Shown in pieces: positions 33,221 to 40,549 of a stretch of DNA of 50,243 bases (the first letter of the stretch is position 1; each line of letters starts with the position of its first letter). Both the position numbers and the translations under genes were made by a program. This DNA is from Balneolaceae bacterium (lineage in GTDB: Bacteria > Bacteroidota > Rhodothermia > Balneolales > Balneolaceae), in NCBI GenBank assembly GCA_016937115.1, contig JAFGWN010000085.1:1-50243 (forward strand). The letters run 5' to 3'. The notes under the pieces are model-generated. The model did no database searches, was not told where the DNA came from, and worked only from the letters and a program-made list of their open reading frames with translations.

Positions 33221-34180
33221 TTAAGAATAATTTTCGGTAAGCAGTGTGGTGAATATGCCGAGTGCCGTAACCATGCGATTACGGGCCTGATCATATACCC
33301 AGGAGTTCGGGTGATCTATCACTTCATCCGTTACTTCCACTCCGCGGTGGGCTGGCAGGCAATGCATGAACCCCGCATGAGGCGCTGCTTTGGATAGAAG
33401 CTCTTTATTTACCTGGTACGCTTTAAAGCGGTTCATTTTCTCCTGGTACACATGCTCTTCACCCATAGAAACAAAAGCATCGGTGTACACGGCATCGGCG
33501 CCGCTGGCAGCAACCACGGGATCGGTGGTATGAATAAAATCTCCACTGTACTGTTGGGCTATTTCAATGAAGTGAGAAAGTGTACCATCCGCCCAGTGGT
33601 AATCAGCCGGACCGGCAAACTGTACCGTATGGCCAAATATCAGGCAAATTTCGATCAGTGAAAATGAGACGTTATTGGAATCGCCCAGGAAAGCGATTTT
33701 TAACTCTTGGTCGGTCCCAAACTTTTCCTGCAGCGTGTACATATCGGCTACGGCCTGCATGGGATGGTGAATCTCGCTCAATCCATTTACCACGGGAATG
33801 CCCGAGTATGAGGCGAGTGTCGTTAACGTCTGATGCTGATAAACCCGCGCAAAAATGGCATCACACCACTGCGATACATTTTTTACGGTGTCTTTAAGGG
33901 ATTCCCGCTCATCGGGGACCTCAAATTCGAGGTCAGCAGGATGCATCACTTTGCCACCGAGGAAAGCTTCGGGTGAGATATGAATAACGTTACCTCCCAG
34001 CTTATTAATTGCCACCTCGCTGGCCACAAGTGTGCGCAGCGAGGGTTTTTCGAAACTGAAGAGAATATTTTTTCCCTGCAGGGTTTGAATGGAAGGGTTG
34101 CTGTGCAGATACTTACTCTGCGTTAAGATGTGTTGAAGAAATGATTTGTTGTGTTCGCCAATAGATAAAAAATGGTTCAT
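33221..34180 (-). CDS. argF: Ornithine carbamoyltransferase (ATCase/OTCase family)
   Basis: A 319-residue transcarbamylase that makes citrulline from ornithine and carbamoyl phosphate. Family blocks are VVNGLSEIHHPMQAVADMYTLQEKFG, IAFLGDSNNVSFSL, AVYTDAFVSMGEE and HCLPAHRGVEVTDEVID (H273 onward), all in the ornithine form. The carbamoyl-phosphate loop, usually FEKxSTRTR, reads FEKPSLRTL (43-51): the first serine, arginine and threonine stay, but T is L and the last arginine is L. SLRT also occurs in the N-succinyl- and N-acetyl-ornithine enzymes of Bacteroidota relatives, so substrate is not fully settled. It is the first gene of the arg operon, 24 bp after an attenuator-like terminator. Confidence 0.85.
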   Translation of the reverse strand: MNHFLSIGEHNKSFLQHILTQSKYLHSNPSIQTLQGKNILFSFEKPSLRTLVASEVAINKLGGNVIHISPEAFLGGKVMHPADLEFEVPDERESLKDTVKNVSQWCDAIFARVYQHQTLTTLASYSGIPVVNGLSEIHHPMQAVADMYTLQEKFGTDQELKIAFLGDSNNVSFSLIEICLIFGHTVQFAGPADYHWADGTLSHFIEIAQQYSGDFIHTTDPVVAASGADAVYTDAFVSMGEEHVYQEKMNRFKAYQVNKELLSKAAPHAGFMHCLPAHRGVEVTDEVIDHPNSWVYDQARNRMVTALGIFTTLLTENYS

Positions 34181-34203
34181 AGCCTAAACATTTGTTAGTT
34201 AAT

Positions 34204-34237
34204 AAAAAAGCCCGCTCAGTGTTTAGTTGAGCGGGCT
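34204..34237 (-). terminator. Leader terminator of the arg operon (attenuator)
   Basis: Perfect 10-bp stem AGCCCGCTCA (34237-34228) and TGAGCGGGCT (34218-34209) with a 9-nt loop, followed by TTTTTT then ATT. It is on the same strand as argF and ends 24 bp before the argF start, so it lies inside the leader. It could also stop read-through from the M16 peptidase gene. With the upstream arginine-codon ORF and competing pairing segments it makes a transcription-attenuation unit. Confidence 0.9.
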
Positions 34238-34290
34238 GAATACATTGATTTGGATGAGGTAGAGATCAAGTATTTCGCCCATACGGGCGA
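34233..34290 (-). promoter_or_regulatory. Alternative protector / antiterminator pairings in the arg leader
   Basis: Protector: TCGCCC (34290-34285) pairs with GGGCGA (34280-34275) across a GTAT loop, 6 bp. Antiterminator: GGGCGAAATAC (34280-34270) pairs with GTATTCAGCCC (34243-34233) as GGGC/GCCC and AATAC/GTATT with a 2x2 internal mismatch. The antiterminator takes AGCCC, the start of the terminator's 5' arm, so the two are exclusive. A ribosome stalled on arginine codons 12-15 disrupts the protector and frees the segment for the antiterminator; one reaching the stop at 34268 covers it, and the terminator forms. Confidence 0.7.
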
Positions 34291-34331
34291 CGGCGGCGTT
34301 CGTTTTTGGCTATGATTACTTGATTACTCAT
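34266..34331 (-). CDS. Arginine-codon-rich leader peptide of the arg operon
   Basis: A 21-codon ORF starting at an ATG immediately preceded by an in-frame TGA. It ends NERRRRPYGRNT. Codons 12-15 are CGC CGC CGT CGC and codon 19 is CGA, giving five arginines in 21 residues, four of them consecutive. No Shine-Dalgarno is seen, in line with most genes here. The ORF sits 85 bp upstream of argF and its stop lies 28 nt before the leader terminator's stem. Ribosome stalling at the arginine run would place the ribosome just short of the segment that can act as antiterminator. The match to classical leader peptides (hisL, leuL style) is strong, though the peptide itself is unproven. Confidence 0.85.
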   Translation of the reverse strand: MSNQVIIAKNERRRRPYGRNT

Positions 34332-34363
34332 TCAAAATGTGTACTAAGAAAATTTATTTCATC

Positions 34364-34370
34364 CAAACTA
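34364..34370 (-). promoter_or_regulatory. Tentative -7 element of the arg operon promoter
   Basis: On the minus strand TAGTTTG at 34370-34364 is one base shorter than the Bacteroidota-type TAnnTTTG. It would place a transcription start about 25 nt before the leader ORF. Evidence is weak; listed only because the 64 bp between the M16 stop and the leader ORF must hold the promoter. Confidence 0.25.
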
Positions 34371-34395
34371 AATGGATCCGACAAGTAAAGCAAGT

Positions 34396-35643
34396 CTATT
34401 TTTCGGGTAGTAATATCGCCTTCGAAAATTTTGAATCCTCAAAGAAATCGGTAGAAAATTGACGAATGTCATCAACCTGTACCCCATCGATATTAGATAT
34501 CAACTCATCAAGAGTGACAAAACGATCAAAGTAGATTTCACTCTTGGCCAGGCGGCGCATACGGTTGCTCATACTTTCGAGCGATAACAGCAGTTTGCCT
34601 TTTAGCTGGGCCTTGGCTTCATCAAGCTCTTTTTCCGGAACCGGTTCGTGCTCTAACTTGTGCAATTCCTTGAGGATCAGCTCTTCAACGTGATCAACAT
34701 AATCTTCATCTGTTCCCACGTAAACCCCATATAGTCCCGTATCTCTATACGATTGGTTAAACGAGCTGATGGTATAGCAATAGCCGTATTGCTCGCGTAC
34801 ATTTTGATGCAGCCTTGAACTCATCCCTCCGCCAAGAATGGCATTGGTAAGCAACAGCTTGTATTTATCGGGATGATCGTAATGGAGTCCCCTTCGGCCC
34901 AGAATAAGGTGGGTCTGTTCAATCGTTTTGTGGAGTTTTTGCCCACCCGGCTCGTACGAAGTGAGTGCCGGATCGTGATCAGCACCATTTTTTAATTCTA
35001 CATTTGCGAAATATCCACGAACCAGTTCCACAACTTCATCATGTTCCATGTTGCCGGCTACCGAAACCAGCAGGTTATCGGGTTGATAGCGATCCGCCAT
35101 ATAATCATATAGATCCTGCCGCTCAAATGAAGCAACGGTTTCTTCGAAACCAATTACCGGGCGACCCAGCGGGTGGCCTTCGAAAACGTGGCTGCTGAAA
35201 TTCTCAAAAAGATAGTCGCTTGGGCTGTCACGATACATCTTCATCTCTTCAATCACTACATTCTTCTCTTTCTCAATCTCGTTTTCGGGGAATGATGGAT
35301 GCAGCACCATATCCGACAGTACATCCAGTGCCTTCTCCAACTGGGTATTGAGACACCGTGAATAGTAACAGGTATACTCCGAAGAAGTAAATGCATTAAG
35401 ATACCCACCGACCGACTCCATACTGAGGGCGATATCGTACGATGAACGACTTTCTGTTCCCTTAAATAACATATGTTCCAGGAAATGTGTTATCCCCGCC
35501 TGCGCATCGGTTTCATTACGGCTTCCGGTCTTAGCCCAAATACCGACCGACACACTCTTAACGCTTTCTACCCGTTCGGTGACGATCGTCAACCCATTGG
35601 AAAGTCTTGTTTTCTCTATAAAATCAGTTTCAGTATGTACCAT
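34396..35643 (-). CDS. M16-family zinc metallopeptidase (pitrilysin/processing-peptidase type)
   Basis: A 415-residue single-unit M16B protein, like the PqqL/MPP-beta-type bacterial peptidases. The inverted zinc motif HFLEHMLFKGT (HxxEH, residues about 48-58) and the third ligand E in ENEIEKEKNVVIEEMKMYRD are intact, so catalysis is expected. The middle shows HPLGRPVIGFEETVASF and the C-terminal half has the GGGMSSRLHQNVREQYGYCYTISSF block (R/Y that shape the substrate pocket). No signal peptide is seen. It follows pnp after 223 bp with a terminator between, so it is probably transcribed on its own. Its stop is 64 bp before the arg leader ORF. Confidence 0.9.
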   Translation of the reverse strand: MVHTETDFIEKTRLSNGLTIVTERVESVKSVSVGIWAKTGSRNETDAQAGITHFLEHMLFKGTESRSSYDIALSMESVGGYLNAFTSSEYTCYYSRCLNTQLEKALDVLSDMVLHPSFPENEIEKEKNVVIEEMKMYRDSPSDYLFENFSSHVFEGHPLGRPVIGFEETVASFERQDLYDYMADRYQPDNLLVSVAGNMEHDEVVELVRGYFANVELKNGADHDPALTSYEPGGQKLHKTIEQTHLILGRRGLHYDHPDKYKLLLTNAILGGGMSSRLHQNVREQYGYCYTISSFNQSYRDTGLYGVYVGTDEDYVDHVEELILKELHKLEHEPVPEKELDEAKAQLKGKLLLSLESMSNRMRRLAKSEIYFDRFVTLDELISNIDGVQVDDIRQFSTDFFEDSKFSKAILLPEK

Positions 35644-35791
35644 TATATAAAGTTTCTTAAATACGTAATTATCATTTCAAAATTTGTTGAACAATCTCCT
35701 GTATTGAAATGGATTAAAATTTGTGATCCTTCAACTTCTCCCGCAAATAACTTACGTGATAAATGTGCTTAGGATAACAGAAATGTCAATT

Positions 35792-35826
35792 AAAAAGCGC
35801 CATTCCGTGTAATCAGAATGGCGCTA
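35792..35826 (-). terminator. Intrinsic terminator after pnp
   Basis: Perfect 10-bp stem AGCGCCATTC (35797-35806) and GAATGGCGCT (35817-35826) with a 10-nt loop. On the minus strand it is followed by TTTTTAA. It lies 41 bp after the pnp stop and closes the rimP-to-pnp unit. Confidence 0.85.
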
Positions 35827-35866
35827 AATACCACTTGTTAAAGTAAAACCTTAACTTTCATTCACC

Positions 35867-37984
35867 CTACTCTCCGTTTTGGTTGTGCAGCGCTTTTATT
35901 GAAAGCCGCAGCTTACCGCCGTGCTCTACTTTGAGCAGTTTCACGTCAATTTCATCACCAACAGAAAGTTCATCATGAACATTATCGACATGTTCGTTGC
36001 TGATTTCTGAAATGTGAAGCAATCCATCTTTACCAGGTACAATTTCAACAAAAGCACCATATGCCTTGATGGTTTTCACTTTCCCGGTGTAGGTAGCTCC
36101 TTCTTCGAGGTGACCGACAATGCCTTTGATTCTTTCTTTGGCAGCTTCCGCTTTTGAAAGATCGTTGGCACTGATGGTAACGATGCCCTTACCGCGCTCA
36201 TCATCTTCTTCAACCAGAATTTCGGTATCCGTCTCTTTCTGAAGGGTCTGAATCACCTTACCACCCGGTCCAATTACCGAACCGATATCATCAGCTTCAA
36301 TCTCCATTCTGACAAACTGTGGTGCGTGTTCGGAGATATTCTCGCGTGGAGTAGAAATGGTCTCAGCCATTTTCTCCAGAATGTGCATACGTCCCTCGCG
36401 GGCTTGCTGCAGTGCACGTTCAAGCACTTCAAACGAAATACCCTGCACTTTCATATCCATTTGGCAAGCGGTGATTCCGTCCTTACTTCCAGCCGTTTTG
36501 AAGTCCATATCGCCCATGAAGTCTTCTTCGCCGCGGATATCAGACAGAACAACTGAATCGTCTTCACCAACAATCATTCCCATTGCGATACCGGCAACCG
36601 GTTTTTTGAGGGGTACCCCGGCATCCATCAATGCCATTGAACCGCCACAAACCGAAGCCATGGAAGATGATCCGTTTGATTCAGTAATATCTGAAATCAC
36701 ACGAATAACATAGCCGAATTCATCGAAATTCGGCATCAATTTTCTAATAGCTCGTTCAGCAAGATGGCCGTGGCCAATTTCGCGCCGTCCGGGGCCGCGC
36801 ATAAAACCTGCTTCGCCTACGCAGTACGGCGGAAAGTTGTAGTGCAGAAAGAAATTTTTGTCTTCTTCAACAAGCAGCGTATCAACCGCTTGCGCATCGC
36901 GTTTGGTTCCAAGCGTTACAGAAATCAGCGCCTGTGTTTCGCCACGGGTAAAAATCGCTGAACCGTGCGTACGGGCTAAGTACCCCACCTGTGTCCAGAT
37001 ATCCCGAACATCTTCCGGAGAGCGTCCGTCAATGCGGCGCTTCTTATCAAGAATCATCCCGCGCAACCGCTCTTTCTCAATAGTACTGAGGATCTCTTTA
37101 ATCATATCCTCTTCTTCCTCGTACGCTTCAGTTTCGGTCAACTCTTCGACAACTGAATCTTTAATTTCTTTAAGTTGCTCGCTATATGCTTCTTTTCCAA
37201 GGCCGGTATTAACTAAATCACGGATTTGTGATTCTGCCTTGTCGCGAACCGCAGTCTCAAGTTCCTGGTCGGTCTCTTCCGGCTCAAATTCGCGTTTTTC
37301 TTTACCGTATTCTTCCCGAAGTTCTTCCTGGAAAGCACAAAGCTTTTCTATAGACTTTTGTCCCGCTTTGATTGCTTCGAGCATTTCTTTTTCAGAAATC
37401 TCATCCATTTCGCCTTCAATCATCAGCACACTTTCAGACGTTCCGCTGACAATCAGATCAATATCACTTTCCTCTTTTTCCGAAATAGTGGGGTTGATAA
37501 TAAATTCCCCATCAATGCGACCTACGCGAACCATAGCTGATGGTCCCTCGAACGGCGCATCAGAGATATGCAGTGCGGCAGAAGCTCCAAAACCACCGAG
37601 TACATCACCATCATTTTTGCCATCGGAGGAAAGTACCGAGCATATAATCTGTGTTTCGTTTCTGTACCCTTTTGGCCACAGCGGACGAATGGTGCGATCG
37701 ATCAACCGGCTGGATAGAACTTCTTTTTCATTCGGACGTCCTTCCCGCTTTATAAATCCACCGGGGAATTTCCCTCCGGCCGAAAAACTTTCCCGTAAAT
37801 CAACCGTGAGCGGGAAAAAATTCATTCCCGGCTTGGGTTCTTTAGCACTTACGGCTGTACAAAGTACCATGGTATCACCCATGCGAACAACAACGGCTCC
37901 ATCGGCCTGTTTAGCAATACGGCCGGTTTCAACTGACAGGGTTTTGCCTGGTGCAAATTCTACACTTTTAAATTCTTCTTTCAT
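35867..37984 (-). CDS. pnp: Polyribonucleotide nucleotidyltransferase (PNPase)
   Basis: A 705-residue 3'-5' phosphorolytic exoribonuclease. Two RNase PH-like cores are visible (MVLCTAVSAKEPKPGMNFFPLTVDLRESFSAGGKFPGGFIKREGRP and the second with PPYCVGEAGFMRGPGRREIGHGHLAERA), with a helical linker between. The KH domain (DIGSVIGPGGKVIQTLQKETDTEILVEEDD) and S1 domain (GKVKTIKAYGAFVEIVPGKDGLLHISEIS) end the protein. It degrades mRNA and helps in tRNA and sRNA turnover. It follows rpsO in the usual order. The 124-bp leader contains the rpsO terminator and an AAGGGG/CCCCTT stem at 38025-38058, which may play the part of the RNase-processed pnp leader of other bacteria. Confidence 0.96.
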   Translation of the reverse strand: MKEEFKSVEFAPGKTLSVETGRIAKQADGAVVVRMGDTMVLCTAVSAKEPKPGMNFFPLTVDLRESFSAGGKFPGGFIKREGRPNEKEVLSSRLIDRTIRPLWPKGYRNETQIICSVLSSDGKNDGDVLGGFGASAALHISDAPFEGPSAMVRVGRIDGEFIINPTISEKEESDIDLIVSGTSESVLMIEGEMDEISEKEMLEAIKAGQKSIEKLCAFQEELREEYGKEKREFEPEETDQELETAVRDKAESQIRDLVNTGLGKEAYSEQLKEIKDSVVEELTETEAYEEEEDMIKEILSTIEKERLRGMILDKKRRIDGRSPEDVRDIWTQVGYLARTHGSAIFTRGETQALISVTLGTKRDAQAVDTLLVEEDKNFFLHYNFPPYCVGEAGFMRGPGRREIGHGHLAERAIRKLMPNFDEFGYVIRVISDITESNGSSSMASVCGGSMALMDAGVPLKKPVAGIAMGMIVGEDDSVVLSDIRGEEDFMGDMDFKTAGSKDGITACQMDMKVQGISFEVLERALQQAREGRMHILEKMAETISTPRENISEHAPQFVRMEIEADDIGSVIGPGGKVIQTLQKETDTEILVEEDDERGKGIVTISANDLSKAEAAKERIKGIVGHLEEGATYTGKVKTIKAYGAFVEIVPGKDGLLHISEISNEHVDNVHDELSVGDEIDVKLLKVEHGGKLRLSIKALHNQNGE

Positions 37985-38024
37985 GATAATATCTACTAAT
38001 TCTATTCGAGTTCTGACTAATAAT

Positions 38025-38058
38025 AAGGGGCTCTGCTTGGATCGGGAAAATACCCCTT
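38025..38058 (-). promoter_or_regulatory. pnp leader stem-loop
   Basis: AAGGGG (38025-38030) and CCCCTT (38053-38058) can pair across 22 nt in the pnp 5' leader. In other bacteria pnp controls itself through processing of a leader stem; the same role here is inference from position. Confidence 0.35.
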
Positions 38059-38078
38059 TGCGTACGAAATGCTACTAT

Positions 38079-38105
38079 AAAAAAAGGCACGCAATGTGCC
38101 CTTTT
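38079..38105 (-). terminator. Terminator between rpsO and pnp
   Basis: Stem GGCAC (38086-38090) and GTGCC (38096-38100), extended by an A/T run on both sides with one bulge, then TTTTTTT on the minus strand. It begins 4 bp after the rpsO stop. It may only partly stop transcription, as in operons where pnp has its own promoter. Confidence 0.75.
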
Positions 38106-38108
38106 TTC

Positions 38109-38378
38109 TTACTTACGAATACCTAAATCACTGATAAGCTCGCGGTAGGTCTCAATATCCTTTTTCTTAAGGTAATTGAGCAGCCGTCGACGCTTGCCAA
38201 CCATCTTCAACAGTCCCCGCCGTGAAGCATGATCCTGCTCGTTTTCTTTAAGGTGATCGGTTAAATCATTAATGCGAGCAGTAAAAATAGCAATTTGAGC
38301 TTCCGTGGATCCCGAATTCTCTTCTGATCCACCGTACTTACTTATAATTTCTTCTTTCTTTTCTTTCGTTATGGCCAT
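38109..38378 (-). CDS. rpsO: 30S ribosomal protein S15
   Basis: An 89-residue protein, the usual S15 length. The sequence [87 protein letters not shown] covers the whole family profile in pieces: GSTEAQIA, the [22 protein letters not shown] core that binds 16S rRNA, and the YRELI..LG.R end. It binds the central domain of 16S rRNA early in 30S assembly. It lies between ribF and pnp in the conserved order. Confidence 0.97.
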   Translation of the reverse strand: MAITKEKKEEIISKYGGSEENSGSTEAQIAIFTARINDLTDHLKENEQDHASRRGLLKMVGKRRRLLNYLKKKDIETYRELISDLGIRK

Positions 38379-38475
38379 GGTGTATTTAAATTCTGATCGT
38401 TCGTTTGGAAACGATTTATTTCAATAGTTTAATAGCACGCAAAGATACGCTTTAATGGTGTAGATTGCAATAAAT

Positions 38476-39411
38476 TTACATCGACTTCAATATTTCTTTT
38501 GCCTGCTTCTCATCCTCTTGTAACTGACCTACCAATTCTTCAACTCCATCAAATTTAATTTCATCACGAATACGCTGAAGAAACCTAATCTGCAACGTTT
38601 TGCCATAGATTGTTGCATCAAAATTAAATAAGTTTACCTCCAGCGTTTGTCCTTCACCATCAAAGGTTGGCCGGCGACCAATATTCATCATCCCTCCCAG
38701 TAATTGGTCGCCCAGTTTAACCCGAACGGCATAAACCCCTTCTTTTGGGATAATTTTACGCGGCTCCACCGGCTTTAGATTTGCTGTAGGATACCCGATC
38801 TCTTTTCCACGTTTATCGCCGTGAATTACCATCCCGTTCAACCGGTACGGACGCTGCAGCATTCTTGAGGCTTTGCGCATATTGCCCTCTTCACTTATAG
38901 CCTTGCGTATGGCCGTACTGCTCACCGTCTGTGCTCCCACCTCCTGCTTTGAAACCACATACGCATCGAACCCAAGTTCACCTCCCAGTCGTTCAACAGT
39001 CTCAATGGTGCCCTCCCGATCACGTCCAAAGTGATGGTCATACCCAATGACAAATTCACTTACTCCTACCTTTTCAAAGATAATATCGCGGATAAACTCT
39101 TCGGCTGTCAACAATGAAAAATCACGGTCAAATGGAATAACAAGAAGCACATCAATACCGAGTTCTTCTAAAATTTCCCGGCGCTCCTGCAAAGTAGTGA
39201 GTAGTTTAATGCCCGCATCTCCCGGATTAATGATTTCCCTGGGATGAGGATCGAAGGTTACAATTACACTGCGGGCATTACGCTCGTTCGCTTTATTGCG
39301 GACTGTATCCATCAAAACGCGGTGCCCGGCATGCACACCGTCGAATGTGCCCACGGTGATAACAGAATTGAGTTCCCGTTTTACTTCGTCTAAGTAAACT
39401 AATTGAGCCAT
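38476..39411 (-). CDS. ribF: Bifunctional riboflavin kinase / FAD synthetase
   Basis: A 311-residue enzyme making FMN and then FAD. The N-terminal FAD synthetase (residues about 15-180) has TVGTFDGVHAGHRVLMD, the nucleotidyltransferase HxGH-like site, and VIGYDHHFGRDREGT. The C-terminal kinase (about 185-305) has PYRLNGMVIHGDKRGKEIGYPTANLKP and PKEGVYAVRVKL. It starts 6 bp after truB, and its own stop is 97 bp before rpsO, so it belongs to the same unit. Confidence 0.95.
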   Translation of the reverse strand: MAQLVYLDEVKRELNSVITVGTFDGVHAGHRVLMDTVRNKANERNARSVIVTFDPHPREIINPGDAGIKLLTTLQERREILEELGIDVLLVIPFDRDFSLLTAEEFIRDIIFEKVGVSEFVIGYDHHFGRDREGTIETVERLGGELGFDAYVVSKQEVGAQTVSSTAIRKAISEEGNMRKASRMLQRPYRLNGMVIHGDKRGKEIGYPTANLKPVEPRKIIPKEGVYAVRVKLGDQLLGGMMNIGRRPTFDGEGQTLEVNLFNFDATIYGKTLQIRFLQRIRDEIKFDGVEELVGQLQEDEKQAKEILKSM

Positions 39412-39417
39412 TTTCTA

Positions 39418-40158
39418 TCAATTATTAGATGGTGAAAATATTAAATCCAAATCTTCTATGGTCAGTGCATCATCAACGTTAAAATCACCAATAGCCGTTC
39501 GCCGCAATGCCGATAAATAGCCGAGAGAATTCAACTGCTTGCCCAAATCGTGGGCAATAGAACGGATATATGTTCCCTTGCTGCATTTTATGTATAACGA
39601 GACGTTCGGAAGGTTAAACGAGATGATGCGTGCTGCAATAATTGTTACGGTTCTGGGATCACGCTCTACTTCTTCTCCTTTTCGGGCTTTTTTATACAGC
39701 GGCTCACCGTCTTTCTTGAGTGCAGAATACATCGGTGGAATTTGCTCGATATCGCCCGTAAAATGCCTGTCCAGAGCATCTAAAACATCTTCTTTGGTGA
39801 TATGATTGTAAGATGATGCCTCAATGATATCTGTTTCGGCGTCATAACTGGATGTTGCTCCTCCAAACGTTATTTTCCCTTTATATGCTTTTGTCGTATC
39901 CTGTATTTCTGATATTGTTTTCGTGCCTTTTCCACAACAGACAATAACCAAACCGGTTGCCATGGGATCGAGTGTTCCGGCATGCCCCACTTTTCTGAGA
40001 TCAACACACTTGCGTACTTTTTTTACGACCTCAAAACTGCTCCATCCTTTAGGCTTATCAATAAGAAAGGCTGCACCTTTCGAAAAATCGAATTCGGGAT
40101 CAGGTGGATTGATAATGGAAAAGACAGGCAGGCTTCGCAAAGGGATTACACGAGCCAT
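39418..40158 (-). CDS. truB: tRNA pseudouridine-55 synthase
   Basis: A 246-residue pseudouridine synthase that modifies U55 in the T-loop. The start of the catalytic core is FLIDKPKGWSSFEVVKKVRKC. The signature GHAGTLDPMATGLVIVCCGKGTK carries the catalytic aspartate, and IPPMYSALKKDGEPLYKKARKGEEVERDPRTVTI is the substrate-contact block. CSKGTYIRSIAHDLG is near the end. The PUA-like tail of longer TruB proteins is reduced. About 30 residues precede the core; a later start is possible. Spacing to rbfA is 7 bp. Confidence 0.93.
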   Translation of the reverse strand: MARVIPLRSLPVFSIINPPDPEFDFSKGAAFLIDKPKGWSSFEVVKKVRKCVDLRKVGHAGTLDPMATGLVIVCCGKGTKTISEIQDTTKAYKGKITFGGATSSYDAETDIIEASSYNHITKEDVLDALDRHFTGDIEQIPPMYSALKKDGEPLYKKARKGEEVERDPRTVTIIAARIISFNLPNVSLYIKCSKGTYIRSIAHDLGKQLNSLGYLSALRRTAIGDFNVDDALTIEDLDLIFSPSNN

Positions 40159-40165
40159 AACCTAC

Positions 40166-40537
40166 TTAGTCTTCTTCAGTATCACGTGCCTCGCGCTCTT
40201 CACGAATTTCATCAAAAAGGCGATCCATCTTTTCTGCATATTCAGCGGATGTATCCTTATTGAAAAGAAGTTCAGGAATACGACGTACCTGGTGGCGAAT
40301 TTTTGAGGCCAGCTCTTTACGTATCGCAACATTTTGTTTTTCAATATGCTGATAAATCGCTTCTTCATCCTTGCCGGGTGCGTAAACACTGATGAAAATT
40401 TTTGCTGTCAACAGATCGTCGGTTACCTCAACCTCGGTAACGGTAATAAAACTACCCGAAGGCTGGAAACGTTGCTGTAAAATTTGTCCGACATCACGCT
40501 GAATAACAGATGCGAGCCGATCGGTGCGAATACTCAT
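40166..40537 (-). CDS. rbfA: Ribosome-binding factor A
   Basis: A 123-residue KH-type protein for 30S maturation. It starts SIRTDRLASVIQRDVGQILQQRF, the family entry ('R..rv...i...l..il...'), continues FITVTEVEVTDDLLTAKIFISVY, and ends with LASKIRHQVRRIPELLFNKDTSAEYAEKMDRLFDEI ('lr..la..l.lR..PeL.F..D.s.e.g..i..ll..i'). The AxG-type kink of the KH fold is in LRKELASKIRHQV. An acidic tail follows. It is 12 bp after infB and 7 bp before truB. Confidence 0.92.
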   Translation of the reverse strand: MSIRTDRLASVIQRDVGQILQQRFQPSGSFITVTEVEVTDDLLTAKIFISVYAPGKDEEAIYQHIEKQNVAIRKELASKIRHQVRRIPELLFNKDTSAEYAEKMDRLFDEIREEREARDTEED

Positions 40538-40549
40538 AACGACAGGGTT

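Noticed and set aside
33190-33294. N-terminal extension of argG
   Set aside because: It would overlap argF and adds 35 residues with no family match; the ATG at 33189 gives the standard N-terminus.
36858-38126. Long plus-strand reading frame (422 codons) opposite pnp
   Set aside because: Its product is a Ser/Arg-rich sequence without any domain; it is the mirror of the well-supported pnp gene.
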